NCBI RefSeq assembly: GCF_013341275.1
Contig: NZ_CP054476.1
Coordinates: 62,001-126,000, forward strand
Source of the DNA: Methyloligella sp. GL2
GTDB lineage: Bacteria; Pseudomonadota; Alphaproteobacteria; Rhizobiales; Methyloligellaceae
Length of the DNA stretch: 64,000 nucleotides
Direction of reading: 5' to 3'
Positions 27,570 to 36,543 of the stretch are shown piece after piece. The first letter of the stretch is position 1. Each line of letters opens with the position of its first letter. The position numbers and the translations under genes were made by a program. The notes below the pieces were generated by a model. That model had not been told where the DNA came from. It searched no databases and saw only the letters and a list, made by a program, of their open reading frames with translations.

Positions 27570-28265
27570 ATGCCAACAATCGCACTTGTCGACGACGACC
27601 GTAACATTCTGACGTCCTTGCGCATGGTGCTCGAGGCGGAGGGCTATAAGACACAGACTTACAATGACGGCGCAAGTGCGCTGGACGGTCTGTCCGAGAA
27701 TCCGCCCGATCTCGCCATCCTGGATATCAAAATGCCACGCATGGACGGCATGGAGCTGCTGCGCCGCCTGCGCCAGCGCTCCGAGCTGCCGGTGATCTTC
27801 CTCACCTCCAAGGACGAGGAGATCGACGAGCTGTTCGGCCTCAAGATGGGCGCCGACGACTATATCCGGAAGCCCTTCCCCCAGCGGCTGCTGGTGGAGC
27901 GGGTGAAAGCGGTTCTGCGCCGCGCCGCGCCGCGGGACGGCGCCGCCATCGCCGAAAGCAAGACCAAGGTGCTGGAGCGCGGCAAGCTGCGCATGGATCC
28001 GGAGCGCCATACCTGCGTCTGGGACGACCATCCGGTGACGCTGACGGTGACGGAATTCCTGATCCTGCAGGCACTGGCCCAGCGCCCCGGCGTGGTGAAG
28101 AGCCGCGATGCGCTGATGGATGCCGCTTACGACGATCAGGTCTATGTGGACGACCGGACCATCGACAGCCATATCAAACGCCTGCGCAAGAAGTTCAAAG
28201 CGGTCGATTCCGATTTCGACGTGATCGAGACCCTCTACGGCGTAGGATACCGGTTCAAAGAGTGA
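27570..28265 (+). CDS. chvI: ChvI-family response regulator
   Basis: OmpR/PhoB-type regulator of the ChvG-ChvI envelope and acid-stress pathway, required in rhizobia and Brucella (BvrR) for host association. The receiver domain has DDD at 8-10 and the phospho-acceptor Asp 52 in [10 protein letters not shown]. The winged-helix DNA-binding domain ends with [16 protein letters not shown] and [14 protein letters not shown]. The 231-residue length and the partner kinase 15 bp downstream match ChvI. The 154-bp upstream gap shared with hugZ should hold both promoters. Confidence 0.95.
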   Translation: MPTIALVDDDRNILTSLRMVLEAEGYKTQTYNDGASALDGLSENPPDLAILDIKMPRMDGMELLRRLRQRSELPVIFLTSKDEEIDELFGLKMGADDYIRKPFPQRLLVERVKAVLRRAAPRDGAAIAESKTKVLERGKLRMDPERHTCVWDDHPVTLTVTEFLILQALAQRPGVVKSRDALMDAAYDDQVYVDDRTIDSHIKRLRKKFKAVDSDFDVIETLYGVGYRFKE

Positions 28266-28280
28266 CGCTGAAGGAGCGAC

Positions 28281-30116
28281 ATGACCGCCGAGGCGGATAG
28301 GTCTTGGCCGGAGGCCGGTGATCCCGGACTTTCGGGCAGGCTACGGAATGTCCTGGCGGCGCTTGCCCGGGCCGGGCGTAAAGTCACGTCTTGGATCGGG
28401 CGCCGGCGTCCGTTCCGCTATGGGTTTCCAAGCCTGATCCGCCGCATCGTGGTGCTGAACCTGATCGGTCTGGCGATCCTGGTTTCGGGCATTCTCTATC
28501 TCAACCAGTTCCGCGCCGGGCTGATCGATGCCCGGGTGCAGAGCCTGCTCACCCAAGGCGAGATCATCGCCGGTGCGCTGGCGGCGTCCGCCGGGATCGA
28601 CACCGACGAGGTGCAGCTCGATCCGGAGAAGCTGCTGGAGATCGAATCCGGCCAGGCCAGCAATCTGGACGACGAGGCCTTGAGCGGGCCGCTGGAATTC
28701 ACCATCGATCCGGAGCGCGCCGCGCCGATCCTGCGCCGGCTGGTGAAGCCGACCGGCTCGCGGGCGCGCATCTATAACCGGGACGGCGCGCTGATCCTCG
28801 ATTCCGACATGTTCTATAGCCGCGGCCAGGTGCTGCGCTACGACCTGCCGCCGCCCAGCGCCGAGGAGCCGGATGTGCTGACCTCGTTCTGGCGGGCGGT
28901 GAAGACGCGGATGCGACAATACGATCTACCGCTGTACGAGGAGATCGGCGGCGAGAACGGCAAGGCCTATCCGGAGGTCGCCGCGGCGCTGGCCGGCACG
29001 CCGGTGCCGATCGTGCGCGTCAACGATAAGGGCGAGCTGGTGGTCTCGGTGGCGGTGCCGGTGCAGCGCATGCGCGCGGTGCTTGGCGTGCTGCTGCTCT
29101 CCACCCGCGGCGGCGATATCGACAATATCGTTGCGGCGGAACGCTGGGGCATCGTCCGGGTGGCGCTGTTCGCCGGCGCGGTGACGGTGATCTTGTCGAT
29201 CATTCTCGCCAATACCATCGCCGGGCCGGTGCAGAAGCTGGCGGCCGCAGCGGAGCGGGTGCGCCACAGCGTCAAGGCGCGGGCCGAGATCCCCGATTTC
29301 ACCAGCCGACGCGACGAGATCGGCCATCTCTCCGGCACGCTGCGCGACATGACCAACGCGCTGTATAACCGGATCGATGCGATCGAGAGCTTCGCGGCGG
29401 ATGTGGCGCATGAGCTGAAGAACCCGCTCACCTCGCTGCGCAGCGCGACGGAGACCCTGCCGCTGGCCAAGACCGACGAGGCGCGGGAGCGGCTGCAGGA
29501 GATCATCCAACACGATGTGCGTCGCCTGGACCGTTTGATCAGCGATATTTCCGATGCCTCGCGTCTCGATGCGGAGCTGGCGCGGGAAGATCTGGTCGCC
29601 CTCGACATGGCGGAGCTGCTGCGCACCACGGTGGCGCTGTTCAACGACATCCATCGCGGCGACAAGCCGGAGGTGGTGCTCGACATCGCCTATACGCCCG
29701 GCGACAAGCCTTATGTGGTCAACGGCCATGACAGCCGAATCAGTCAGGTGATCGTCAATCTTCTGGAGAACGCGATCTCGTTCTCGCCGCCTGGCGGCCA
29801 GGTGCGGGTCTCGGCCAAGCGCGAGGGCAAGGAGATCGAGGTGGCGATCGAGGATGAGGGCCCCGGCATTCCGGAGGAAAATCTGGAGCGCATCTTCGAG
29901 CGCTTCTATACCGACCGGCCGCAGGAGAATTTCGGGCAGAATTCGGGGCTCGGCCTCAATATCTCGCGCCAGATCGTCGCCGTGCATGGCGGACGCATCT
30001 GGGCGGAGAACCGTCCCTTCGACTGGCGGGCGCAAGGCCGGGCGCAGGAAACCCCGCATCCGGAGCGGACCAGCGGCGGGGCGCGTTTCGTGATCCGGCT
30101 GCCGGCGGCGGCGTAA
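28281..30116 (+). CDS. chvG: ChvG-family sensor histidine kinase
   Basis: Inner-membrane sensor partner of ChvI (BvrS/ExoS group), responding to acid or envelope stress. 611 residues: cytoplasmic basic N-terminus, TM1 (about 55-78), a periplasmic sensor domain (about 80-290), TM2 (about 295-315), HAMP, then a HisKA domain with His 377 in DVAHELKNPLTSLRSA, and an HATPase with NLLENAISFS, EDEGPGIPEENLERIFERFYTDRP and NSGLGLNISRQIV. Motifs are intact. It is followed directly by the PTS regulatory genes, a conserved order in Hyphomicrobiales. Confidence 0.95.
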   Translation: MTAEADRSWPEAGDPGLSGRLRNVLAALARAGRKVTSWIGRRRPFRYGFPSLIRRIVVLNLIGLAILVSGILYLNQFRAGLIDARVQSLLTQGEIIAGALAASAGIDTDEVQLDPEKLLEIESGQASNLDDEALSGPLEFTIDPERAAPILRRLVKPTGSRARIYNRDGALILDSDMFYSRGQVLRYDLPPPSAEEPDVLTSFWRAVKTRMRQYDLPLYEEIGGENGKAYPEVAAALAGTPVPIVRVNDKGELVVSVAVPVQRMRAVLGVLLLSTRGGDIDNIVAAERWGIVRVALFAGAVTVILSIILANTIAGPVQKLAAAAERVRHSVKARAEIPDFTSRRDEIGHLSGTLRDMTNALYNRIDAIESFAADVAHELKNPLTSLRSATETLPLAKTDEARERLQEIIQHDVRRLDRLISDISDASRLDAELAREDLVALDMAELLRTTVALFNDIHRGDKPEVVLDIAYTPGDKPYVVNGHDSRISQVIVNLLENAISFSPPGGQVRVSAKREGKEIEVAIEDEGPGIPEENLERIFERFYTDRPQENFGQNSGLGLNISRQIVAVHGGRIWAENRPFDWRAQGRAQETPHPERTSGGARFVIRLPAAA

Positions 30117-30151
30117 TTTTCGAACGCGCCGCGGGCGGCAAGGAGACTGTT

Positions 30152-30613
30152 TTGGCGGAGTTGGTTTACGGGAGCTGCGTCGCCTTCGGGCCTTACGCGG
30201 CGATCTTGCGCGGGGAATCGGGCAGCGGAAAATCTGACCTTGCCTTGCGCTGCCTCTCCCTGGTCGACGATGCGAAGCACATGCCGCGCCTGGTGGCCGA
30301 CGATCAGGTGAACGTGAGGCGAAGCGAGGACGGCCTGTTGCACGCCTCGCCGCCCAAGCCCTTGGAAAACAAAATGGAAGTGCGCGGGCTCGGCATTATC
30401 GATGTCGAATGCCTGCCGGAGGCGCAACTGGTGGCGGTCTGCGATCTGGTGGAGGAAGCGGCGGTGCCGCGCATGCCGCCCGAGCACCCCGATACGTTGA
30501 CTATTGACGGGGTTGCACTTCCGATCATACGGCTTGCCCCCTTCCATGCTTCGGCTGCGATGAAAGTACGTCTTGCCGTGCTCGCCGCAGCGAGTTCTAG
30601 TATCAGGCGATAG
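30152..30613 (+). CDS. hprK: Short alphaproteobacterial HPr kinase/phosphorylase
   Basis: Modifies the regulatory serine of HPr. The 153-residue product is the short alphaproteobacterial form, lacking the N-terminal domain of Firmicute HprK. The P-loop RGESGSGKSDLALR (20-33) and the MEVRGLGIIDV signature are conserved. Start is TTG 30152 with AAGGAGA about six bases upstream. It follows chvG by about 35 bp and precedes EIIA and HPr, suggesting that it belongs to the same transcript. Confidence 0.9.
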   Translation: MAELVYGSCVAFGPYAAILRGESGSGKSDLALRCLSLVDDAKHMPRLVADDQVNVRRSEDGLLHASPPKPLENKMEVRGLGIIDVECLPEAQLVAVCDLVEEAAVPRMPPEHPDTLTIDGVALPIIRLAPFHASAAMKVRLAVLAAASSSIRR

Positions 30614-30689
30614 GAACGGACTTGCACACGTATCGTCAGACGACAAAGATAGCCCCCCGTGACTTCGGGGCGGACGGGAATGGGGCAGC

Positions 30690-31091
30690 ATGATCGGTGT
30701 CGTCATCGTCACGCACGGAAAGCTCGCTGACGAGTTTCGTGCCGCGCTCGAACATGTGGTCGGGCCGCAAAAGCAGTTGGAGACGGTCTGCATCGATGCG
30801 GATGACGATCTCGATCTTAGGCGCGACGAGATGCTGAAGACCCTGGCCAAGGTGGATACCGGCGACGGCGTCGTGGTGCTCACCGATATGTTCGGCGGGT
30901 CTCCGTCCAATCTTGCGATCTCCGCCATGGAACGCGACAATGTCGAGGTGATCGCGGGGGTCAATCTGCCGATGCTGGTGAAGCTTGCGAGCGTGCGGGG
31001 CACCTCGAATCTGGACGAAGCGCTTTTGAAGGCGCAGGAGGCGGGACGCAAATATATCAGCGTCGCCAGCCAGATCCTCGCAACCGACTGA
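30690..31091 (+). CDS. PTS EIIA component, mannose-family (regulatory)
   Basis: A phosphocarrier protein of the mannose-type EIIA family, 133 residues. The phospho-histidine is His 9 in VVIVTHGKLADEF, and LTDMFGGSPSNLAISAM is the conserved second motif. No membrane components (EIIC/EIID) are nearby, so in this order it acts in the PTS-Ntr-type regulatory relay rather than in sugar uptake. It sits between hprK and the HPr gene (7-bp gap). Confidence 0.92.
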   Translation: MIGVVIVTHGKLADEFRAALEHVVGPQKQLETVCIDADDDLDLRRDEMLKTLAKVDTGDGVVVLTDMFGGSPSNLAISAMERDNVEVIAGVNLPMLVKLASVRGTSNLDEALLKAQEAGRKYISVASQILATD

Positions 31092-31098
31092 CGCCCCC

Positions 31099-31404
31099 TT
31101 GAGCCAGATGCGGGACATCAAAAAGCGGGGCCGGCTTTATTTCGCCGAGGTATTGATCCCCAACAAGAAGGGGCTGCACGCCCGGGCCTCGGCGCAATTC
31201 GTGCGCGTCGCCTCGAAATTCAATTCCGATATCCGCGTCACCCGCGAAGGCAATACCGTGGGCGGCACCTCGATCATGGGGCTGATGATGCTCGGCGCGG
31301 CACAAGGCCAGACCGTGCTGCTGGAGACCGAGGGCGAGGATGCGCGCGCGGCGATGAACGCGCTGATCGACCTGATCGAGGATAAGTTCGGCGAGGGCGA
31401 GTAG
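31099..31404 (+). CDS. ptsH: Phosphocarrier protein HPr (NPr-type)
   Basis: Small phosphotransfer protein of the PTS, 101 residues from TTG 31099 (an ATG nine bases on is possible). The active histidine is His 27 in NKKGLHARAS. The serine in GGTSIMGLMML (Ser 58) is the site for HPr kinase. It is longer at the N-terminus than E. coli HPr. Partners visible here are HprK and EIIA beside it and EIIA(Ntr) at 63 kb; EI(Ntr) (ptsP) is outside the window. Converges on the VIT gene. Confidence 0.93.
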   Translation: MSQMRDIKKRGRLYFAEVLIPNKKGLHARASAQFVRVASKFNSDIRVTREGNTVGGTSIMGLMMLGAAQGQTVLLETEGEDARAAMNALIDLIEDKFGEGE

Positions 31405-31412
31405 CGGCCCGG

Positions 31413-32150
31413 CTAGACGCTGGTGCCGACCAGCGCGCCGATACCGTAGGTGACAGCCATGGCCAGCGCGCCCCAGAAGGTCACCCGCGAGACCGATCTC
31501 CAGATTTTCGCACCGCCGGCCGAGGCGCCGAGGAAGCCGAGCAGGGCCAAAGCGGCGATGGTGCAGACCGCCACGGCGGGGACGAGATAGGTTTCCGGCG
31601 AGAGGATCACCACCAGAAGCGGCGCGATGGCCCCGGCGGCGAAAGTGCCGAGCGAGGTAAACGCCGCCTGGATCGGCTTCGCCGCGGTGATCTCGGAGAT
31701 GCCGAGCTCGTCGCGGGCATGGGCCTCCAGCGCGTCCTTCTCCATCAGCTGCTTGGCGACCTTATGAGCGAGCGCCGGTTCCACCCCGCGCCCGACATAG
31801 ATTTCAGCCAGCTCTTCGGTCTCCAGCTCAGGATCGGCGTCGAGCTCGCTGCGCTCGCGGGCGAGGTCGGCCTGCTCGGTGTCGGATTGCGAGCTGACCG
31901 AGACATATTCCCCGGCCGCCATGGACATGGCGCCCGCGACCAGCGCGGCGACGCCGGCCAGCAGGATCTGCTGCTTGTCGGCGGAAGCGCCGGCCACGCC
32001 GAGGATCAGGCTGGAGGTGGAGATGATGCCGTCATTGGCGCCAAGCACCGCGGCCCGGAGCCAGCCGATGCGCGAGACCACATGGGTCTCGGCATGGGTC
32101 TTCAAGATCTGCCGTCCCTCGGCATGAGGATCGGTTTTGCCTTCCGCCAT
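31413..32150 (-). CDS. VIT1/CCC1-family Fe2+/Mn2+ transporter
   Basis: A 245-residue membrane protein of the VIT1/CCC1 family, predicted to export or sequester Fe2+ or Mn2+. The characteristic start RAAVLGANDGIISTSSLILGVAGA, MSMAAGEYVSVSSQ and the acidic cytoplasmic segment (about 90-130, rich in Glu and Asp) are present, followed by three C-terminal helices. In eukaryotic VIT1 the acidic cytoplasmic region binds metal. It lies opposite to the flanking PTS genes, and no iron regulator is adjacent. Confidence 0.87.
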   Translation of the reverse strand: MAEGKTDPHAEGRQILKTHAETHVVSRIGWLRAAVLGANDGIISTSSLILGVAGASADKQQILLAGVAALVAGAMSMAAGEYVSVSSQSDTEQADLARERSELDADPELETEELAEIYVGRGVEPALAHKVAKQLMEKDALEAHARDELGISEITAAKPIQAAFTSLGTFAAGAIAPLLVVILSPETYLVPAVAVCTIAALALLGFLGASAGGAKIWRSVSRVTFWGALAMAVTYGIGALVGTSV

Positions 32151-32256
32151 GTCTCAGCCCCCGCGTCCGCCCCGAATCGCTGCGCGCGACAAGCATAGCC
32201 GGTCGCCCATGTCGGGTCAGTGACCGAACTGAGAAGGGTAGCACTCGCCTCTCCGC

Positions 32257-32340
32257 GTCATGCCCGGACTTGTTCCGGCCATCCACGTCTTGCGATCCGG
32301 CGCGGTTTCCGTGGATGGCCGGGACACGCCCGGCCATGAC
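32257..32340. repeat. BIME-like inverted palindrome pair
   Basis: Two facing copies, GTCATGCCCGG...GGCCATCCACG (32257-32287) and CGTGGATGGCCGG...CGGCCATGAC (32310-32340), of the palindrome family also seen at 20.6, 24.1 and 24.8 kb. It lies in the VIT-phosphatase gap. Confidence 0.75.
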
Positions 32341-32367
32341 AAAGACTGGCGAAGAACGCTTTGGAGA

Positions 32368-32943
32368 TCAGGAATTTGGGAAGCCGAGCCGCGGCTCGGC
32401 ATTCTCGAAGGTCACGTCCATGGCGTAGTAGGGCAGAAACCACAGCGGAAGATGGCCGTAGATCGGGGTCAGCTGGGACTCGGCGAAGAACTCCGACCCG
32501 TCGGCCACGCCTGCGATGTAGAACGCCGAGGCGAGGCCGGAGCGGTCGGCGCCGTCCAGACAGTGGATCAGCACGGGCGGCTCCGCATCGGCGAGCACCG
32601 CCAGCAACAATTCGACCTGATCGGGGCTGAGCACCCGCTTGGCGGAAATCGGAAAGTCGACGAGCGTGATGCCCTTGCGGCTGGCGACGGTGCTCTCCGC
32701 CTTGTACCAGTCGAGATCGGGATGGGCGCCGCGCAGATTGATGATGGTCTTGATGCCGTAGCGCTCATGCAGCTCGACAATCCGCTCCGCGCTCGGCTGG
32801 GCGGAGCGGTAAAGCACACCCGGGATCACGGTGTGGAAATTGCCGGTCAGGAAGATGAATGCCGTATAGCAGCCGGCCAGCGCGAGCGCGGCGAGACTGA
32901 AGCGGAATGCCGTCCGGCGGCGGCCGGGTGGAAAAACGTTCAT
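32368..32943 (-). CDS. Dual-specificity/tyrosine phosphatase family protein, membrane-anchored
   Basis: A 191-residue protein with one N-terminal hydrophobic segment (about 13-34), probably a membrane anchor placing the domain outside the cytoplasm. The cysteine phosphatase loop is HCLDGADRSG (Cys 128, Arg 134), with the upstream LYRSAQPSAE and TIINLRG segments common to DSP/DUF442-like phosphatases. The substrate may be a phosphoprotein, inositol phosphate or another phosphoester and cannot be read here. It stands alone, divergent from ahcY. Confidence 0.8.
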   Translation of the reverse strand: MNVFPPGRRRTAFRFSLAALALAGCYTAFIFLTGNFHTVIPGVLYRSAQPSAERIVELHERYGIKTIINLRGAHPDLDWYKAESTVASRKGITLVDFPISAKRVLSPDQVELLLAVLADAEPPVLIHCLDGADRSGLASAFYIAGVADGSEFFAESQLTPIYGHLPLWFLPYYAMDVTFENAEPRLGFPNS

Positions 32944-33072
32944 CGAAGTCCCTCAAGCAAGCCAAGTTGCAATTTTAGCGTGTTGCGGGTGCCGGGACCA
33001 GCCTTTCCGAATAGCCCAATTTGCCGCGCTTGCCCCCTAGCCGGGGCAGACTTAAGAGGGTATATAACGACT

Positions 33073-33088
33073 TCTTTATATCTTTATT
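33073..33088 (+). promoter_or_regulatory. Direct repeat upstream of ahcY, possible operator
   Basis: TCTTTATA directly followed by TCTTTATT within an AT-rich leader, ending 22 bases before the ahcY ATG. Several alphaproteobacterial methionine-cycle genes carry AT-rich operators for ArsR-type regulators, so a role in SAH or SAM control is possible; this is inference. Confidence 0.3.
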
Positions 33089-33110
33089 GTGGATGAGTGG
33101 ACGTTCGTAG

Positions 33111-34499
<1,389 letters not shown>

Positions 34500-34524
34500 G
34501 CGCAAAAGACGGTTTCGCAATTCA

Positions 34525-34559
34525 GCCGCGCTCCGGGTCTTCCGGGGCGCGGCTTTTTT
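34525..34559 (+). terminator. Intrinsic terminator after ahcY
   Basis: GCCGCGCTCCGG and CCGGGGCGCGGC (one G-U pair) form a 12-bp stem with a 5-base loop, followed by TTTTTT. A textbook Rho-independent terminator, 25 bases after the TAA stop. Confidence 0.85.
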
Positions 34560-34662
34560 GTATGGGCCGGCATCGCGCAGAGCTTGTGCACAGGGGCGAA
34601 GTTCCGCTCGCACGGGAGGCCAAAATCTCCCATCCTCTGCACCCTGACATGCGGGGGCGTTG

Positions 34663-36324
34663 ATGGTCGGGATTGCGGGGCGTTCACTACTGCTGCTGGC
34701 TTTGACGCTGGGCTTTGGCCCGGCTGCAGCCCAGGACGCGCCGGGCGGACCGATGCCGGGCCAGGCTGTGACGAGCCATGACTGGTCCGGTTTCTATCTC
34801 GGCTATCATTCGGGCGGGGCGCTTGGCCTTGCCGATGTCGGCGATCCGTACGGCAAGTCCATCTTCGGGGATACGGTGCGCACCCCCGGCGCGCTGGCCG
34901 GCGGGCAGCTCGGCTATAACTGGCAGCGCGGTTCGCTGCTCTACGGCGTCGAGGCCGATGCCAGCCTCGCCGAGATGGACGGCACCAATACCTGCTTCGG
35001 CTATAGCGGCTTTGCGCTCGGCTCCAACTGCCGCAGCGAGATCAAGGCGCTCGGCACGCTGAGCGGCCGGCTCGGCTGGGTGCTGCCTTTCGACGGGCGC
35101 ACGCTGGTTTACGGTAAGGCGGGCCTCGCCTTCGCCCATTACGAGCTCGCAGCCAAGCCCAATGGCGGGCTCGGCCTGCCGGCCAGCCGTGAGAGCGACG
35201 TCGCCTGGGGCTGGACGATCGGCGGCGGGCTGGAACGGGCGCTGACCCCGCGCTGGTCGGTGAAGGCGGAATACGGCTATCTCTCCTTCGACGAGAGCTT
35301 CCGGGCACCGGCGAGCTTGCAACAGACCGCGCCGCCGAGCGGTGGGTATAGCGGCTTGGCGGGCGCGGGCACCGATAACGATCTCGGCATTCATCAGTTC
35401 AAGCTCGGGATGAATTACAAGCTCGGTGCGCCCGCCGGCGACTTCCCCGATGCGCCTTCGGCAATGACGGCGCCGGGCGGCTATGTGCTGACCCTGGGCA
35501 CCCGCTATGTCTATGGCTGGGGCCAGTTCCATAAGGATCTCGGCCTGCAGAAGCGCGGCCTGACCTCGCTCGCCTCGCGGCTCACCTATGAGAACGAGTC
35601 CACCCATGGCTGGGAAGGCTTCGCCCGCCTCGATACGCCCTTCCGCGGCGTGGTGAAGGGGATGATCGGCGGCGGCAGCTCCGGCGGGCAGTTGAACGAC
35701 GAGGATTGGGATCTGCCGTTCGGCCCAAGCCTCATCCCCTACTCCAACACGATCTCCGCGGTGGATAACGACGTCCGCTACGGCTTCATCGATGTCGGTT
35801 ACGCGCTGCGCAAGGGACAGCGCTACAGCGTCTCGCCGTTTATCGGCTACACCCAGTTCCGCCAAAACATGGCGGGGCTCGGCTGCCGCCAGATTGCCAA
35901 TCCCAACTCCGATTGCGGCACGCCGATCCCCACCAATGTCGTCGGCATCACCGAGGACGATGTCTGGGAGGGGCTTCGCCTCGGCAGCTCCGTCGAGGTG
36001 GAGATCGCACCGCGCATCCATTTCACCGGCGATTTCGCCTATCTGCCTTATGTCAGCTTCGAAGGCATGGACGACCACCGGCTGCGCAATCTGGTCTCGC
36101 CGGAAAGCGGCGACGGGGTCGGCGTGCAGCTGGAAGCGATCCTTTCCTATGACGTGACAAAGGCGCTCAGCTTGGGGATCGGCGGGCGCTACTGGTCGAT
36201 GTGGACCACCGACGGCGATGTCGATTTCGGCGGCACCGGCACGACCATCCCGATGCGCTATGCCTCCGAACAGGCGCAACTCCTGGTGCAAGGGGCTTAC
36301 AAATTCGGCGGACGCAAGCCGTAA
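34663..36324 (+). CDS. Two-barrel outer-membrane protein: Omp25-like domain plus omptin-like domain
   Basis: A 553-residue exported protein (signal peptide to about AAA, residues 21-23). Residues about 35-250 are an 8-strand barrel of the Omp25/31 or OmpA-like type (HDWSGFYLGYHSGG, GGQLGYNWQRGSLLYGVEAD). Residues about 270-553 form a second barrel resembling the omptin protease family found in bradyrhizobia, ending in an aromatic-rich last strand (LLVQGAYKFGG). The omptin catalytic Asp pair corresponds to Asp 346/Asp 348 (NDEDW), and the Asp-His pair to Asp 470/His 472 (MDDH). Activity is not proven. Preceded by no obvious operon partner. Confidence 0.75.
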   Translation: MVGIAGRSLLLLALTLGFGPAAAQDAPGGPMPGQAVTSHDWSGFYLGYHSGGALGLADVGDPYGKSIFGDTVRTPGALAGGQLGYNWQRGSLLYGVEADASLAEMDGTNTCFGYSGFALGSNCRSEIKALGTLSGRLGWVLPFDGRTLVYGKAGLAFAHYELAAKPNGGLGLPASRESDVAWGWTIGGGLERALTPRWSVKAEYGYLSFDESFRAPASLQQTAPPSGGYSGLAGAGTDNDLGIHQFKLGMNYKLGAPAGDFPDAPSAMTAPGGYVLTLGTRYVYGWGQFHKDLGLQKRGLTSLASRLTYENESTHGWEGFARLDTPFRGVVKGMIGGGSSGGQLNDEDWDLPFGPSLIPYSNTISAVDNDVRYGFIDVGYALRKGQRYSVSPFIGYTQFRQNMAGLGCRQIANPNSDCGTPIPTNVVGITEDDVWEGLRLGSSVEVEIAPRIHFTGDFAYLPYVSFEGMDDHRLRNLVSPESGDGVGVQLEAILSYDVTKALSLGIGGRYWSMWTTDGDVDFGGTGTTIPMRYASEQAQLLVQGAYKFGGRKP

Positions 36325-36379
36325 TAGCGACCTCTCCACCGCCATTCCTCGACCTTGGCGGCGCGCAATATCGACGCGG

Positions 36380-36394
36380 TTAATAATTGCTTAA
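36380..36394 (+). promoter_or_regulatory. CtrA-type binding site upstream of divL
   Basis: TTAA-N7-TTAA (TTAATAATTGCTTAA, then CC), the full consensus for the cell-cycle regulator CtrA, 150 bases ahead of the divL start. A GATTC sequence (GANTC, the CcrM methylation site) lies at 36450-36454 and a palindrome GTAGC-TAA-GCTAC at 36433-36445. The combination suggests cell-cycle control of divL. Confidence 0.6.
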
Positions 36395-36543
36395 CCGGGA
36401 GCGCTCACCTCTGGTGTGCAAGCATCGGCGATGTAGCTAAGCTACGTGTGATTCGTTCGGTTAGCCTTGCGGGTTTTGCACTCCCGTACACAGTCTGTTG
36501 CGTTTGGTACCGGTGTCGCAGGTGACGGACGGAAGCGAGCGCA

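Noticed and set aside
33000-33110. SAH or SAM riboswitch ahead of ahcY
   Set aside because: The short leader does not show the conserved helices of SAH, SAM-II or SAM/SAH riboswitches that I can recognise.
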